A stretch of 64,000 bases of DNA, from NCBI GenBank assembly GCA_963798745.1, contig CAWCUF010000007.1, forward strand, positions 1 through 64,000. The letters run 5' to 3'. Below are positions 52,480 through 60,514 of the stretch, piece after piece (positions within the stretch are counted from its first letter, which is position 1; every line of letters starts with the position of its first letter). A model generated the notes under the pieces. That model saw only the letters and a list, made by a program, of their open reading frames with translations. It made no database searches and was not told the origin of the DNA. A program made the position numbers and the translations under genes. The stretch is from Prado023 sp963798745. Its GTDB lineage: Bacteria; Actinomycetota; Actinomycetes; S36-B12; CAIYMF01.

Positions 52480-52830
52480 CCAGCCCCAGTGTCCAGGCCG
52501 ACGTCGAGCCAGACGGGCGGGTCATCGTTCGGGGGACCCGTGAGCAGGACCTCAGCGGACCCCACGGCCACACCTACGAGGGGTGCCGCTTCCCCGCCGA
52601 CCCCCGGTACTCAGCTCTGTTGGCCCGGAACGCGCGCGGTCGGCCGGGTGCTGGCTCGTCGAGGTGTGGTGGGGCGGTTGAGCCTGGACTGCGCCGTGAT
52701 CTGGCAACCCGGGCGGGGATGGACGGTGTACGCCCTGGAGATCAACCTGCGCCAGGGGGGAACCTCCCCACCTCTGGCGCTGCTGGCCAACCTCGACCCC
52801 GGCCGCTACCAGCTGTTGCCGGTCACTCGG
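52480..52830 (+). pseudogene. ATP-grasp peptide ligase (PGM1-like) C-terminal remnant, frameshifted
   Basis: One frame reads SPSVQADVEPDGRVIVRGTR then GPHGHTYEGCRFPADPRYSA. A second frame continues GRVLARRGVVGRLSLDCAVI then WTVYALEINLRQGGTSPPLA and NLDPGRYQ. Together these match the C-terminal half of PGM1-type ATP-grasp peptide ligases (SPSVQL, YLGCRFPAD, AIEINLRKGGTTHP). The N-terminal half is absent and a frameshift lies near 52620. Confidence 0.65.
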
Positions 52831-52996
52831 GATGATCATGTCGACGACGTTGGGATTGACCACCGTTTCGGCATGAACGACATTGGCGATGACGATGGTT
52901 GGTGGTCGTGGTGGCGGCGGGATGGTCGTCGTGTCGCTGGGATGGTCGGGCTGTCGTCTGATTCCGGGCATGGCGGTGCCGTGACGGGTCGCTGGA

Positions 52997-53500
52997 TCAG
53001 TTGAGATTCGGGCGTGCGGCAAGCAGTTGGCCACCGGTCATGACGCAGATCGCCGCCCACGGGGACGCGATGGGTCCGACGAGGCGCACCGCGGCCGCCG
53101 CTGCTGTCGCTAGGGCGTCAACCGCGCACGCCAGCGGGGTGGGCTGGTCGGGCAGCGGGTGCTGGTTCGCGTCCAATTCGTTGGCGCGGCCGGTGCCCAG
53201 CTGGCGCAGCCACTCGGAGTTGTCCCGGGAGCGCCGCAACCAGCGGCGCACGGTGCCCTCGGGCAGCGAGCACCTCTCGGAGATGGTGCGGTGTTCGGTG
53301 CCCTGTGCAGCGGCAACCAGCACCTGCCCGACCAGCTCGCTTGCCGCCGAGCAGCGGGGCAGCACCTGCGCGGGCAGCAGCACGTGCGTGGCGCCGCATC
53401 CCCGGCGCCGTGCCCGCCTCGGGCGCACCCGCACCCGGGTGCCGTTGGGCCCAACCACCGACCTGGCCCTGGCGTACCCCCGAGGCGCCAAGGACTGACC
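52997..53500 (-). pseudogene. DUF6431-like helix-turn-helix protein, N-terminally truncated
   Basis: The leftward frame reads APRGYARARSVVGPNGTRVR then RARRRGCGATHVLLPAQVLP (second half of a zinc ribbon plus linker). It continues with SERCSLPEGTVRRWLRRSRD (helix-turn-helix) and a helical tail to 52997. The first CxxC of the ribbon and a credible start are missing. Such proteins are transposase-related or regulatory and are common near mobile elements. Confidence 0.5.
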
Positions 53501-53562
53501 AGCCGCGGCGGCGACCGCCGTCGCTCGAGCCCGCCCGAGGTTCCGTTGGGCGGTACCGGGTA

Positions 53563-54393
53563 CTAGGCGGGGTCCGGCTTCGTGGCCCGCACGAAGACGG
53601 AGGCGAACTTCCCGTCGGCTTGGTCGGCGAGTTGTTGGTCCTTGAGCTCCTCGGTGAGGAAGTCGCGGGCGTCCTGGGCGGTGTAGACCCGGGTCGTCTC
53701 GATGGTCGCGTCGATGAAGCCGGCCCGGTCGAGCAGGTGGAGGAACTCCTGCTCCTCGAGGGCCCCGGCCAGGCAACCGGTCCACATCTGCATGGACTGG
53801 CGCACGGGCTCGGGCATCTGGCCGCGCACGACGATGTCGGACACCGCGAACCGCCCGCCCGGGCGCAGGACGCGGTAGGCCTCGTGCAGGACCTGGCCCT
53901 TGTGCGCGGACAGGTTGATCACGCAGTTGGAGATGACGACATCCACGGATGCGTCGGGCAGGGGGATGGCTTCGATGGTGCCCTTGATGAACTCAACATT
54001 GGTGGCCCCGGCGGCGGCCTTGTTCCGGTTGGCCAGGTTGAGCATCTCGTCGGTCATGTCCAGCCCGTAGGCGAACCCGGTGGGCCCGACCCGGCGGGCC
54101 GAGAGGAGCACGTCGATCCCGCCGCCGGAGCCGAGATCCAGGACGGTCTCGCCGGGGTGCAGGTGGGTCAGGGCGGTGGGGTTGCCGCACCCGAGGGAGG
54201 CCAGGACCGCTGCTTCGGGCAGCCCGGCGGTCTGGTCGGTTGCGTACAGGTCGGCGCTGATCGGGTCGATGGCCGCATCGCCGCAGCAGATGTCGGAGGC
54301 GCAGCAGCTGGCGGGTTGGTCGCCGGTCACGCGTAGGGCTGCGGCGGTGTAGTGGTCGCGAACGATCTGGTGGATCTCAGGCTCAGCGGTCAC
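53563..54393 (-). CDS. arsM: Arsenite S-adenosylmethionine methyltransferase
   Basis: A 276-residue class I methyltransferase. SAM motif I is VLDLGSGGGIDVLLSA. Family arsenic-binding Cys are in SNCVINLSAHK (near 156) and GCLAGAL (near 206). An N-terminal cluster SCCASDICC (residues 29-37) provides further thiols. The enzyme methylates As(III) to volatile or exportable forms. Its GTG overlaps the arsR stop by 4 bases, so the two are translationally coupled and presumably arsenic-inducible. The C-terminal domain (ETTRVYTAQDARDFL) is as usual for AS3MT-type proteins. Confidence 0.93.
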   Translation of the reverse strand: MTAEPEIHQIVRDHYTAAALRVTGDQPASCCASDICCGDAAIDPISADLYATDQTAGLPEAAVLASLGCGNPTALTHLHPGETVLDLGSGGGIDVLLSARRVGPTGFAYGLDMTDEMLNLANRNKAAAGATNVEFIKGTIEAIPLPDASVDVVISNCVINLSAHKGQVLHEAYRVLRPGGRFAVSDIVVRGQMPEPVRQSMQMWTGCLAGALEEQEFLHLLDRAGFIDATIETTRVYTAQDARDFLTEELKDQQLADQADGKFASVFVRATKPDPA

Positions 54394-54785
54394 GCGGAGG
54401 TCTCCTTGGTGTCGGGGCGGTTGGTGGGTGGGGTCAGCGGGGTGCAGCAGTTGTCGTCGACGTGGTCATGTCCGGGTTGCTGCAGCTCGGCGATCAGCGC
54501 CTCGACCTGCGCCAGGGCGGGGCGGGATAGTGAGTAGTGGGCCCACCGCCCGGAGCGGCGTACGGTCACCAGTCCGGCGTCTCGCAGGGTCTTGAGGTGA
54601 AACGACAGCAGGGACTGGGCCAGGCCGAGGTCGTCCTGCAGGTCGCACACGCAGCGGTCCCCGTCGCGTAGGACGGCCAGGATCTGCATCCGCCGGGGGT
54701 CGGACAGTGCGTGGAAGGCCCGAGCATGTTCGGCTAGCCGCTCGGCCAGCTCAGGGGCCGACCGCTGGAGGGGAATGGTGCTCAT
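54390..54785 (-). CDS. arsR: ArsR family arsenic-responsive repressor
   Basis: A 131-residue winged-helix repressor. HALSDPRRMQILAVLRDGDR leads to CVCDLQDDLGLAQSLLSFHL, with the Cys-Val-Cys As(III) site at the start of the recognition region. A C-terminal Cys pair (NCC) may be a third ligand. The ATG at 54785 begins STIPLQRSAPELAERLAEHA; a longer frame to 54830 would enter the operator. First gene of the arsR-arsM operon. The inverted repeat at 54789-54812 just upstream is the expected binding site. Confidence 0.9.
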   Translation of the reverse strand: MSTIPLQRSAPELAERLAEHARAFHALSDPRRMQILAVLRDGDRCVCDLQDDLGLAQSLLSFHLKTLRDAGLVTVRRSGRWAHYSLSRPALAQVEALIAELQQPGHDHVDDNCCTPLTPPTNRPDTKETSA

Positions 54786-54788
54786 GAC

Positions 54789-54812
54789 ATCAATGTAACA
54801 AGTGACGTTGAT
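54789..54812 (-). promoter_or_regulatory. ArsR operator candidate
   Basis: ATCAA (54789-54793) and TTGAT (54808-54812) form an inverted repeat of the type bound by ArsR proteins. It is immediately upstream of the arsR start. Confidence 0.5.
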
Positions 54813-54853
54813 CATTGCTTCCCTGCCCACGGCGGCGTCTCCAACCTTGACCT

Positions 54854-55410
54854 GTGATCAGGGCCGACGTCGGGCGCAGGATCCTCTTCGTTCACGCGCA
54901 CCCGGATGACGAGACGATCGCGTCGGGCACGACGATGGCCCGGTACGCGGCCGACCCTGGCTGTGCGGTGACGCTGGTGACCTGCACCTTGGAGGAGCAG
55001 GGCGACATCGTCCTACCGGAACTCGCGCACCTGGGAGCCATCGTGGTGACCGCCTCGGCGAGCATCGCCTGACCGAGTTGCGCGCGGCATTGGACGCTCT
55101 GGGTGTGACCGATTCGCGAATGCTCGGTGGCCCAGGCAGGTACCGCGACTCCGGGATGATGGGGGCCCCGCCGAACGACCGCGTGGACTGCTTCTGGCGC
55201 GCGGACCTGCTCCAGGCGGCAGGCCAGCTCGTCGCGGTGATCCGTGAGGTCCGCCCGCAGGTGCTCGTCACCTATGACGACGCCGGGGGCTATGGCCACC
55301 CCGACCACATCCAGGCGCACCGGGTCGCCATGTACGCCCTGATCCTGGCCGGGGTGGCCTCATTCGGCCCGACCTCCGGACGGGAGACCGACGTCTTCGC
55401 CGGGCTCTGA
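54854..55410 (+). pseudogene. MshB-like deacetylase, frameshifted and truncated
   Basis: The first frame reads RRILFVHAHPDDETIASGTT, the AHPDDE zinc motif of MshB, the mycothiol-pathway GlcNAc-inositol deacetylase. It continues VTLVTCTLEEQGD and stops at 55072. The second frame carries LTELRAALDALGVTDSRMLG, RYRDSGMMGAPPNDR and VLVTYDDAGGYGHPDHIQAH (HPDH zinc motif), then ends at 55410. The C-terminal ~100 residues are lost. An intact copy presumably exists elsewhere. Confidence 0.8.
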
Positions 55411-55580
55411 TCAGCCCGCGAGCCACACCTCGATGCGACCGGGGCGGTCCACCGGCGTGTGCCGACCGCGCGTGTAGGGCTGGCGGGACACGGCACGCCA
55501 AATCCGGGGCGTCGGCGAGGGCCCTGCCCATCGGCCGCTGGCCTTCGCTGTACCTCTCGACGCGGGTGGAGTGGGCTGGG

Positions 55581-56768
55581 TCAGGTGAGGGTGCGGATGA
55601 GGATGGCGTCTCCTTGGCCGCCGCCGCCGCAGAGGGCTGCGGCTCCGGTTCCACCACCACGGCGGGCCAGTTCGAGGGCCAGGTGCAGGGTGATTCGGTT
55701 GCCCGACATGCCCAGGGGGTGGCCGATGGCGATCGCTCCGCCGTTGACGTTGACGATGTCGGTGCTGATGCCCAGGTCGTCGGCGGAGGCGACTCCGACG
55801 GCGGCGAAGGCTTCGTTGATCTCGAACAGGTCGATGTCGCCGATGGCGATTCCGGCGCGTTCGGCTGCGGCCTTGATGGCCTTGGAGGGTTGGTGGAGTA
55901 GGGAGGCGTCGGGGCCGGCGACCTGCCCGAAGGTGAGGATCTCGGCCAGTGGGGCGATGCCGATCTGCTCGGCGACCTCCAGGGTGGTGACGACGAGGGC
56001 GGAGGCGCCGTCGCTGATCTGGCTGGCGTTGCCGGCGGTGATGTTGCCGTTCTTGTCGAACGCGGGGCGCAGTCCGGCCAGGGATTCGATGGTGGTCTCC
56101 CCGCGCACCCCTTCGTCGTGGGTGACGATCAGGGCGTCGCCGCGGCGCTGTGGCACGGTCACGGGGGTGACCTCGCCGTCGAGGAGCCCGGCTTGTTGGG
56201 CGGCGTCGGCGCGGCGGTGGGATTCGGCGGCGAAGGCGTCCTGCCGGTCGCGGGGCAGGTCGTGGGCCTGGGCGTACTTCTCGGTGCCAGCACCCATCGG
56301 GACCTGGTCGAACGCGCAGTACAGGCCGTCGTACATCATCGAGTCGATGACCCGGTTGTCCCCGATCCGGTAGCCGGCGCGGGCCCCGGGGAGCAGGTAG
56401 GGGGCGTTGGTCATGGACTCCATCCCGCCGGCGAGCACCAGGGTGGCGTCCCCGGCGCGGATCCGCCGGTCGGCCTGATAGACCGCGTCGATCCCGGACA
56501 GGCACACCTTGTTCACGGTGGTGGCGGGCACGGTCATCGGGATGCCGCCGTTGACCGCGGCCTGCCGGGCGGGAATCTGCCCGGACCCGGCTTGGAGGAC
56601 CTGGCCCATGTACACGTAGTCGATGCGCTCCCCAGGCAGGTGGGCGCGTTCGAGGGCGGCGGCGATGGCGAACCCGCCGAGCTCGACGGCCTGGAACGAC
56701 GCGAGGCTGCCGGACAGCTTGCCGACCGGGGTGCGGGCACCGGCGAGGATGACGATTCGGGCGGACAT
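55581..56768 (-). CDS. Acetyl-CoA C-acetyltransferase (thiolase)
   Basis: A 395-residue thiolase. Catalytic Cys89 lies in NKVCLSGIDAVYQ. NEAFAAVGVASA, GHPLGMSGNRI (His near 351) and CGGGGQGDA (Cys near 381) complete the active site. It condenses two acetyl-CoA to acetoacetyl-CoA or the reverse, in ketone-body, PHB or fatty-acid turnover. GGAGG lies seven bases before the ATG. There are no pathway partners beside it: the flanks are mshB and arsA remnants, so it may be a stand-alone acquired or retained gene. Length and motifs are intact. Confidence 0.92.
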   Translation of the reverse strand: MSARIVILAGARTPVGKLSGSLASFQAVELGGFAIAAALERAHLPGERIDYVYMGQVLQAGSGQIPARQAAVNGGIPMTVPATTVNKVCLSGIDAVYQADRRIRAGDATLVLAGGMESMTNAPYLLPGARAGYRIGDNRVIDSMMYDGLYCAFDQVPMGAGTEKYAQAHDLPRDRQDAFAAESHRRADAAQQAGLLDGEVTPVTVPQRRGDALIVTHDEGVRGETTIESLAGLRPAFDKNGNITAGNASQISDGASALVVTTLEVAEQIGIAPLAEILTFGQVAGPDASLLHQPSKAIKAAAERAGIAIGDIDLFEINEAFAAVGVASADDLGISTDIVNVNGGAIAIGHPLGMSGNRITLHLALELARRGGGTGAAALCGGGGQGDAILIRTLT

Positions 56769-56948
56769 GGATGGACCTCCTCAGTCAGGGGGCGGTCCCG
56801 ATCGCAGGTCCGCCTGGTGTCGGTCGCCGGCCGCTCAGACCGCCCTACCGGTGGGCAGCAACGGCCCAATGCCTGCCAACGAACACGTCAAGGCTATGCC
56901 TGCGGCGTAGGGGATCGGCCACCCGCAGGGCGGTGAACTCGGAACGGA

Positions 56949-57200
56949 TCAGGTGTGGGGTGGTGTGGCGAGGGCGGCGAGCCTCGTTTCGCCGATGGGT
57001 TCCTCGGCGAGGATGGGGATGACCGCGATGCTCTCGGTGTGGGCGGCGGTGGCGGTGATCTGGTCGACCTCGGCGGCGGCGCGCTGGCGCAGGAAGGGTG
57101 ATCGGGGGTGGGCTGCGGCGATGGCGTTGTTGATGATCCAGTCTGCGAGACTCCGGTCGGGCGTCTCGTGATCGATGGGCTGCTCGGGTGGGTACCACTG
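56949..57200 (-). pseudogene. ArsA-type arsenical pump ATPase, C-terminal remnant
   Basis: The leftward frame reads DRSLADWIINNAIAAAHPRS then PFLRQRAAAEVDQITATAAH and IAVIPILAEEPIGETRLAAL, which matches the C-terminus of ArsA-like ATPases (WVxNxSLAxAxPxSPLLxxRAxxE ... VPLLxEEPVG). All nucleotide-binding motifs are gone. It is a relic of an arsenic operon near the intact arsR-arsM pair. Confidence 0.65.
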
Positions 57201-57246
57201 CCGGCGGTGGCCCTTTGAAGACCACGTTCGGGGGCCATCCGTTGGC

Positions 57247-57293
57247 GCGGCCCCGTGCGCACTGCCAGTGAGCAGACAATCGCACGGGGCCGC
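57247..57293. repeat. Perfect 13-bp inverted repeat with nested hairpin
   Basis: GCGGCCCCGTGCG (57247-57259) pairs with CGCACGGGGCCGC (57281-57293). The 21-base loop contains its own CACTG-C-CAGTG hairpin. It lies between the arsA remnant and the toxin-antitoxin promoter. Terminator, attachment-site or recombination-relic roles are all possible. Confidence 0.7.
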
Positions 57294-57457
57294 ATGTCGG
57301 ACGCAACCACCGGGAAAGGCAGGCCGACCCTGGCGAGCGCTACGGCGGCAACTCGACCCGAGCCCGGGGCCCTTCTCCGCGAGAGAGGCTAGACCTGACA
57401 ACGAAGGATCGGCAAGGGACCGAGGAGACTCACCAAGACTGCCCGCGAAGCGGGTCG

Positions 57458-57492
57458 TTGACAGGCGAGACGAAATGGCCATACTTATGGCT
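57458..57492 (+). promoter_or_regulatory. Promoter and operator of the phd/relE-type module
   Basis: TTGACA at 57458-57463 and CATACT at 57480-57485 (16-base spacer) place the transcript start at the ATG at 57493, so it is probably leaderless. The perfect palindrome GCCATA-CT-TATGGC (57478-57491) overlaps the -10 and the start region, as expected for antitoxin autoregulation. Confidence 0.65.
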
Positions 57493-57774
57493 ATGAGCGT
57501 GGGGGATCGGTTGCCGTTGGCTGATGTGAAGAACCGGCTGTCCGAGGTAGTAGAGCAGGTCGAGGTCGAGCACGCTCGGGTCACGATCACCAAGCACGGT
57601 CGGCCAGCGGCTGTCCTGATCAGCGCTGACGATCTTGAGTCGTTGGAGGAGACGCTGGCGCTGCTCAGCGACCCCGAGGCGCTGGCCCAGGTCCGGGCCT
57701 CGCGTGCCGAGGTGGGTGCTGGGCAGCGTGTGGCCCTGACCAAGGAGCAGGCTCTGGCCAGGATCCGGACGTGA
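57493..57774 (+). CDS. Phd/YefM family antitoxin
   Basis: A 93-residue antitoxin. DRLPLADVKNRLSEVVEQVE and RVTITKHGRPAAVLISADDL are the Phd/YefM DNA-binding and dimerisation module. The acidic and helical C-terminus would wrap the toxin. Three ATGs are in frame (57475, 57487, 57493). The last is chosen because the promoter predicts transcription starting there. It overlaps the toxin gene by 4 bases. It should repress its own promoter through the palindrome at 57478-57491. Confidence 0.85.
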   Translation: MSVGDRLPLADVKNRLSEVVEQVEVEHARVTITKHGRPAAVLISADDLESLEETLALLSDPEALAQVRASRAEVGAGQRVALTKEQALARIRT

Positions 57775-58037
57775 GCCACGCCGTCACGTGGACGGCGACG
57801 GCGACGCGAGCCCTGCAGCGATTGCCGGAGAAGGTCGCCACCGCGGCGATTGAGTTCATCTATGGGTCCTTGGCGGAGAACCCGCAGCGCGTGGGCAAGC
57901 CGCTTCGGTTCGAGCTCGAGGGCCTGCACAGCGCACGTCGAGGTGACTACCGGGTGGTCTACGAGATCGACCAGACCGAGGCGACGGTCACCATCATCGC
58001 CATCCAGCACCGAGCCGACGTCTACCGCCCGCGCTGA
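57771..58037 (+). CDS. RelE/ParE family toxin
   Basis: An 88-residue toxin of the RelE superfamily. RALQRLPEKVATAAIEFIYG, NPQRVGKPLRFELEGLHSAR and RGDYRVVYEIDQ lead to the C-terminal IAIQHRADVYR, whose His and Arg-Tyr residues correspond to the ribosome-dependent mRNase active site. Start GTG overlaps the antitoxin stop. The pair is complete and presumably functional. Repeat copy B begins 18 bases after the stop. Confidence 0.88.
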   Translation: MSHAVTWTATATRALQRLPEKVATAAIEFIYGSLAENPQRVGKPLRFELEGLHSARRGDYRVVYEIDQTEATVTIIAIQHRADVYRPR

Positions 58038-58055
58038 AGCGAGCACCAGCAGCGC

Positions 58056-58131
58056 CGGGCGCGATATGGAGTCCCGGGTGGTGGAGCGGGCGGGAACCGC
58101 GATGGGTGGGCGATCCCGGGAGCAGGCTCAC
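58056..58131 (+). repeat. Dispersed hairpin repeat, copy B
   Basis: 5' block GGGCGCGATATGGAGT, a variable middle (CCCGGGTGGTGGAGCGGG), and 3' block CGGGAACCGCGATGGG then TGGGCGATCCCGGGAG. It lies just beyond where the minus-strand ATPase loses family resemblance. Confidence 0.6.
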
Positions 58132-58159
58132 AGCCAGTCTGGCGAAGAGGGCCCCGGCC

Positions 58160-58510
58160 AGTTGGCGACCCGCGGTTGGCGCGTTCCTGCCACCGGTGCC
58201 GCGGGGACAGGGTGAGCAGGTCAGTCCGGAACTGGGTGGCCAGCGTGCGCCGGAAGGCGGTGTCGTCGTGCTTGCTGATCTCCCACTCGACCACGGCCCA
58301 CCGCGCGTCCTCGGCGATCTGGCGGAACCTGCCGAGCAGCACGGTCTTGCCGACACCTCGTAGGCCGGTGATGATCATGGACTTTTCGGTGTGCCCGCGG
58401 CTGAGTCTGGCGATCAGCAGTTCGAAGTCCGCGATCTGCCGGTCACGGCCGACCAGTGCTGGTGGGCGGGCGCCGGCGTTGGGGGTGTAGGGGTTGGCCA
58501 GCGGATCCAA
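58160..58510 (-). pseudogene. AAA-type ATPase, 3'-truncated
   Basis: Leftward from 58510: DPLANPYTPNAGARPPALVG, RDRQIADFELLIARLSRGHT, then Walker A GLRGVGKTVLLGRF and EWEISKHDDTAFRRTLATQF. This is the start of a ~400-residue actinobacterial ATP-binding protein family. Resemblance ends near SPRHRWQERANR (about 58180) and the frame runs out through repeat copy B. About 110 of 400 residues survive. Whether the TTG at 58510 was the native start is unclear. Confidence 0.65.
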
Positions 58511-58511
58511 A

Positions 58512-58609
58512 GCAAGGATAGTAGCGGTTTGCTATCCGCTAAGAAAGCATACAAAACCTTGCTATCCGCGACCCCGTTGTCGGGCTCGGGCTGCAGTTTG
58601 CTTATCCGC
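58512..58609. repeat. Cluster of TTGCTATCCGC repeats
   Basis: Direct repeats TTTGCTATCCGC (58528), CTTGCTATCCGC (58558) and TTTGCTTATCCGC (58597), plus the inverted GCAAGGATAG at 58512. They lie just upstream of the truncated ATPase gene. The stretch is clearly AT-richer than its surroundings. Confidence 0.55.
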
Positions 58610-58689
58610 GGTTCGGATCCCGGCGTCTGGGCATCGGTCTCGTCCATTCCTGCCCGGTCTGGCGTGCGGTGGCCAGGGGGCTCCAGGGA

Positions 58690-58729
58690 TTGACACTTAC
58701 GGTGTAGGTACTACACTTACACCGTAGGT
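58690..58729 (+). promoter_or_regulatory. Promoter with nested inverted repeats
   Basis: TTGACA (58690-58695) and TACACT (58712-58717) with a 16-base spacer form a promoter. Two nested inverted repeats overlap it: ACTTACGGTGTA/TACACCGTAGGT (58695-58706 and 58718-58729) and GTGTAG-GTA-CTACAC (58702-58716). A TetR-type repressor is the likely ligand, but no such gene is adjacent. Confidence 0.65.
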
Positions 58730-58793
58730 AAAGGGTACTGGTCCCAGGCCCGCCCGGCAAGGCGGGTGTGGTGCCACTCGGATCGGAGGAGAG

Positions 58794-59519
58794 ATGAACA
58801 CAATCGGTCACACAACAGCAGCCCAGCAGCGGGCAGGCGGGGTCGCGGCGCTGTACCTGGGTGCTGCGTTCCTGCTGGCGATGCCGTTCTTCCTGGTGGT
58901 GGTCGACTATCCCGGTGCAACGGACGTGGCCGAGAAGGTCGCGCTGCTCGCGTCACACCACGCCAGCATGCATGTCATGTACCTGATCACCTACGTGCTC
59001 TTCGGCGTTGTCCTGGCGGTCCTGGCCCTGGCCCTGCACGCGCGGTTGAGCTCCGCGGCGCCGGCGCTGATGCAGGTGGCCACCGCCGTGGGCGTGATGT
59101 GGGCCGTTGTCCTGGTCGCCAGCGGCATGGTCTTCAACGCGGGCATGGCCGCCGTCGTCGCCCTCTACCCCGCGGACCCGGATCAGGCGCAGTCGATGTG
59201 GCAGGCCATCGAACCCGTCGCGCAGGGACTGGGCAGCGGCTCCGGTGGGGAGTTCCTCGGTGGCCTGTGGATCCTGCTCATCAGCATCGTGAGCCTGCGG
59301 GGAAGGTCGCTTCCCCGGTCACTGGGCTGGCTGGGACTGGTCGTGGGTCTTGCGGGCCTGCTCTCGATCGTCCCGCCGCTGAGTGCCACCGCGTACGCGT
59401 TCGGACTGCTCCTGATCGTCTGGTTCGCCTGGCTCGGGATCGCGATGCTCCGCACGGCTACGGGTTCACCGCAGATCGCCACCGCGCCGGCGCAGGTGGC
59501 CTCGACGGCCAGCATGTAG
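58794..59519 (+). CDS. DUF4386-like integral membrane protein
   Basis: A 241-residue membrane protein with six or seven helices (GGVAALYLGAAFLLAMPFFL; HVMYLITYVLFGVVLAVLAL; VATAVGVMWAVVLVASGMVF; LGWLGLVVGLAGLLSIVPPL). The layout and the LPRSLGWLGLVVGLAGLLS motif are those of DUF4386 or related uncharacterised families. GGAGGAGAG precedes the ATG. Transcription should begin near 58724 from the palindrome-rich promoter, so it appears tightly repressed. Function unknown. Confidence 0.75.
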   Translation: MNTIGHTTAAQQRAGGVAALYLGAAFLLAMPFFLVVVDYPGATDVAEKVALLASHHASMHVMYLITYVLFGVVLAVLALALHARLSSAAPALMQVATAVGVMWAVVLVASGMVFNAGMAAVVALYPADPDQAQSMWQAIEPVAQGLGSGSGGEFLGGLWILLISIVSLRGRSLPRSLGWLGLVVGLAGLLSIVPPLSATAYAFGLLLIVWFAWLGIAMLRTATGSPQIATAPAQVASTASM

Positions 59520-59652
59520 GAGCGCCGCCACCCGGGTACGTCATCCACGTGCGGCCCCGGGTGGCCCACAGCCGAGCACGCCTCAGCCGCCCGGTGACGA
59601 TGGGCCAGCCGATTCCCTCGCGTGGGTGTTTACCCTCTCCGCAGGGAACGGC

Positions 59653-60411
59653 TCAGTGCTTGGGGGTCGCGGCGTCGGTGATCACGGGCATCTTGCCCTG
59701 CCAGTCCTGCCACGTGCTGTGGTCCGTGGCCAACTCGCACATGAAATGCCCGACGTTGGCCATGGAAGTGTCGTCCGGCGCGAAGAGGCTGCTGATGAGT
59801 CCCTCGTGAAGCGAGTACTCGCTGACCGCGCCCTCGCGCAGCGTGTCGGGACGCACGACCACCCATTGAACGAACGGATCCGCGGTCCCCACCTGCGTGC
59901 GGAGGAAGTCCGCCGCCCGCTGGTTGTCCCGCGCGGGCGGCATCACGCCGCGCAACGCCCACAATGCGGCCCTCTGGCCGGCCCCGCGTCGGGTGTCCGG
60001 GCCCCGGGGGTCGTTGACCGAGACGCTGCTCATCAGGATGAACCTGATCGGATCCGAGGGCTGCAGCGCGTCGATGGCCGCGCAAAGCCGCACAGTGGCT
60101 TCGGTGACGAGGCCACGCGGGGGCCCGAACACGCCCCGCAGGGTCAGGACATGTCCCAGGCAGGAGATCACGGCCTGCCGGCCGGCAACATGAGCCGTGA
60201 GTTCATCGGCTCCCAGTGATAGCAGGTCGGCGGTGACCACCGTCAGCCGCGGATCCTCGGTTGCCGGTGTGGGGAGCTTCTCGGGGGATCGAACGATCGC
60301 GCAGACCGAGACACCACGACCCAGGAGCTGCTCGAGGACACGTCGACCGGTTCGTCCCGTACCCCCCACCAACAGCACGGACGACCCCGTCGAATCTGAT
60401 TGCCCGGTCAT
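59653..60411 (-). CDS. NAD(P)H-binding (NmrA/SDR-a5-like) oxidoreductase
   Basis: A 252-residue atypical short-chain dehydrogenase. VLLVGGTGRTGRRVLEQLLG is the Rossmann glycine-rich loop. VTADLLSLG and AVISCLGHV match the cofactor pocket. FILMSSVSVNDPRGPDTRRG follows the catalytic-strand region, but a canonical YxxxK is not evident, as in NmrA-like sensors or SDR_a5 enzymes. GCAGGAGG lies before the ATG at 60411. Substrate unknown. It converges with the DUF4386-like gene. Confidence 0.85.
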   Translation of the reverse strand: MTGQSDSTGSSVLLVGGTGRTGRRVLEQLLGRGVSVCAIVRSPEKLPTPATEDPRLTVVTADLLSLGADELTAHVAGRQAVISCLGHVLTLRGVFGPPRGLVTEATVRLCAAIDALQPSDPIRFILMSSVSVNDPRGPDTRRGAGQRAALWALRGVMPPARDNQRAADFLRTQVGTADPFVQWVVVRPDTLREGAVSEYSLHEGLISSLFAPDDTSMANVGHFMCELATDHSTWQDWQGKMPVITDAATPKH

Positions 60412-60514
60412 GGCCTCTTCCTGCCTCCTGCCGCACCATCGCGGTCACCCGCCTGCCGGCACCTGACCCGACCGCGGGACGCGCTTCCACCGTACTCGCC
60501 CCAAGGTGACCAAC

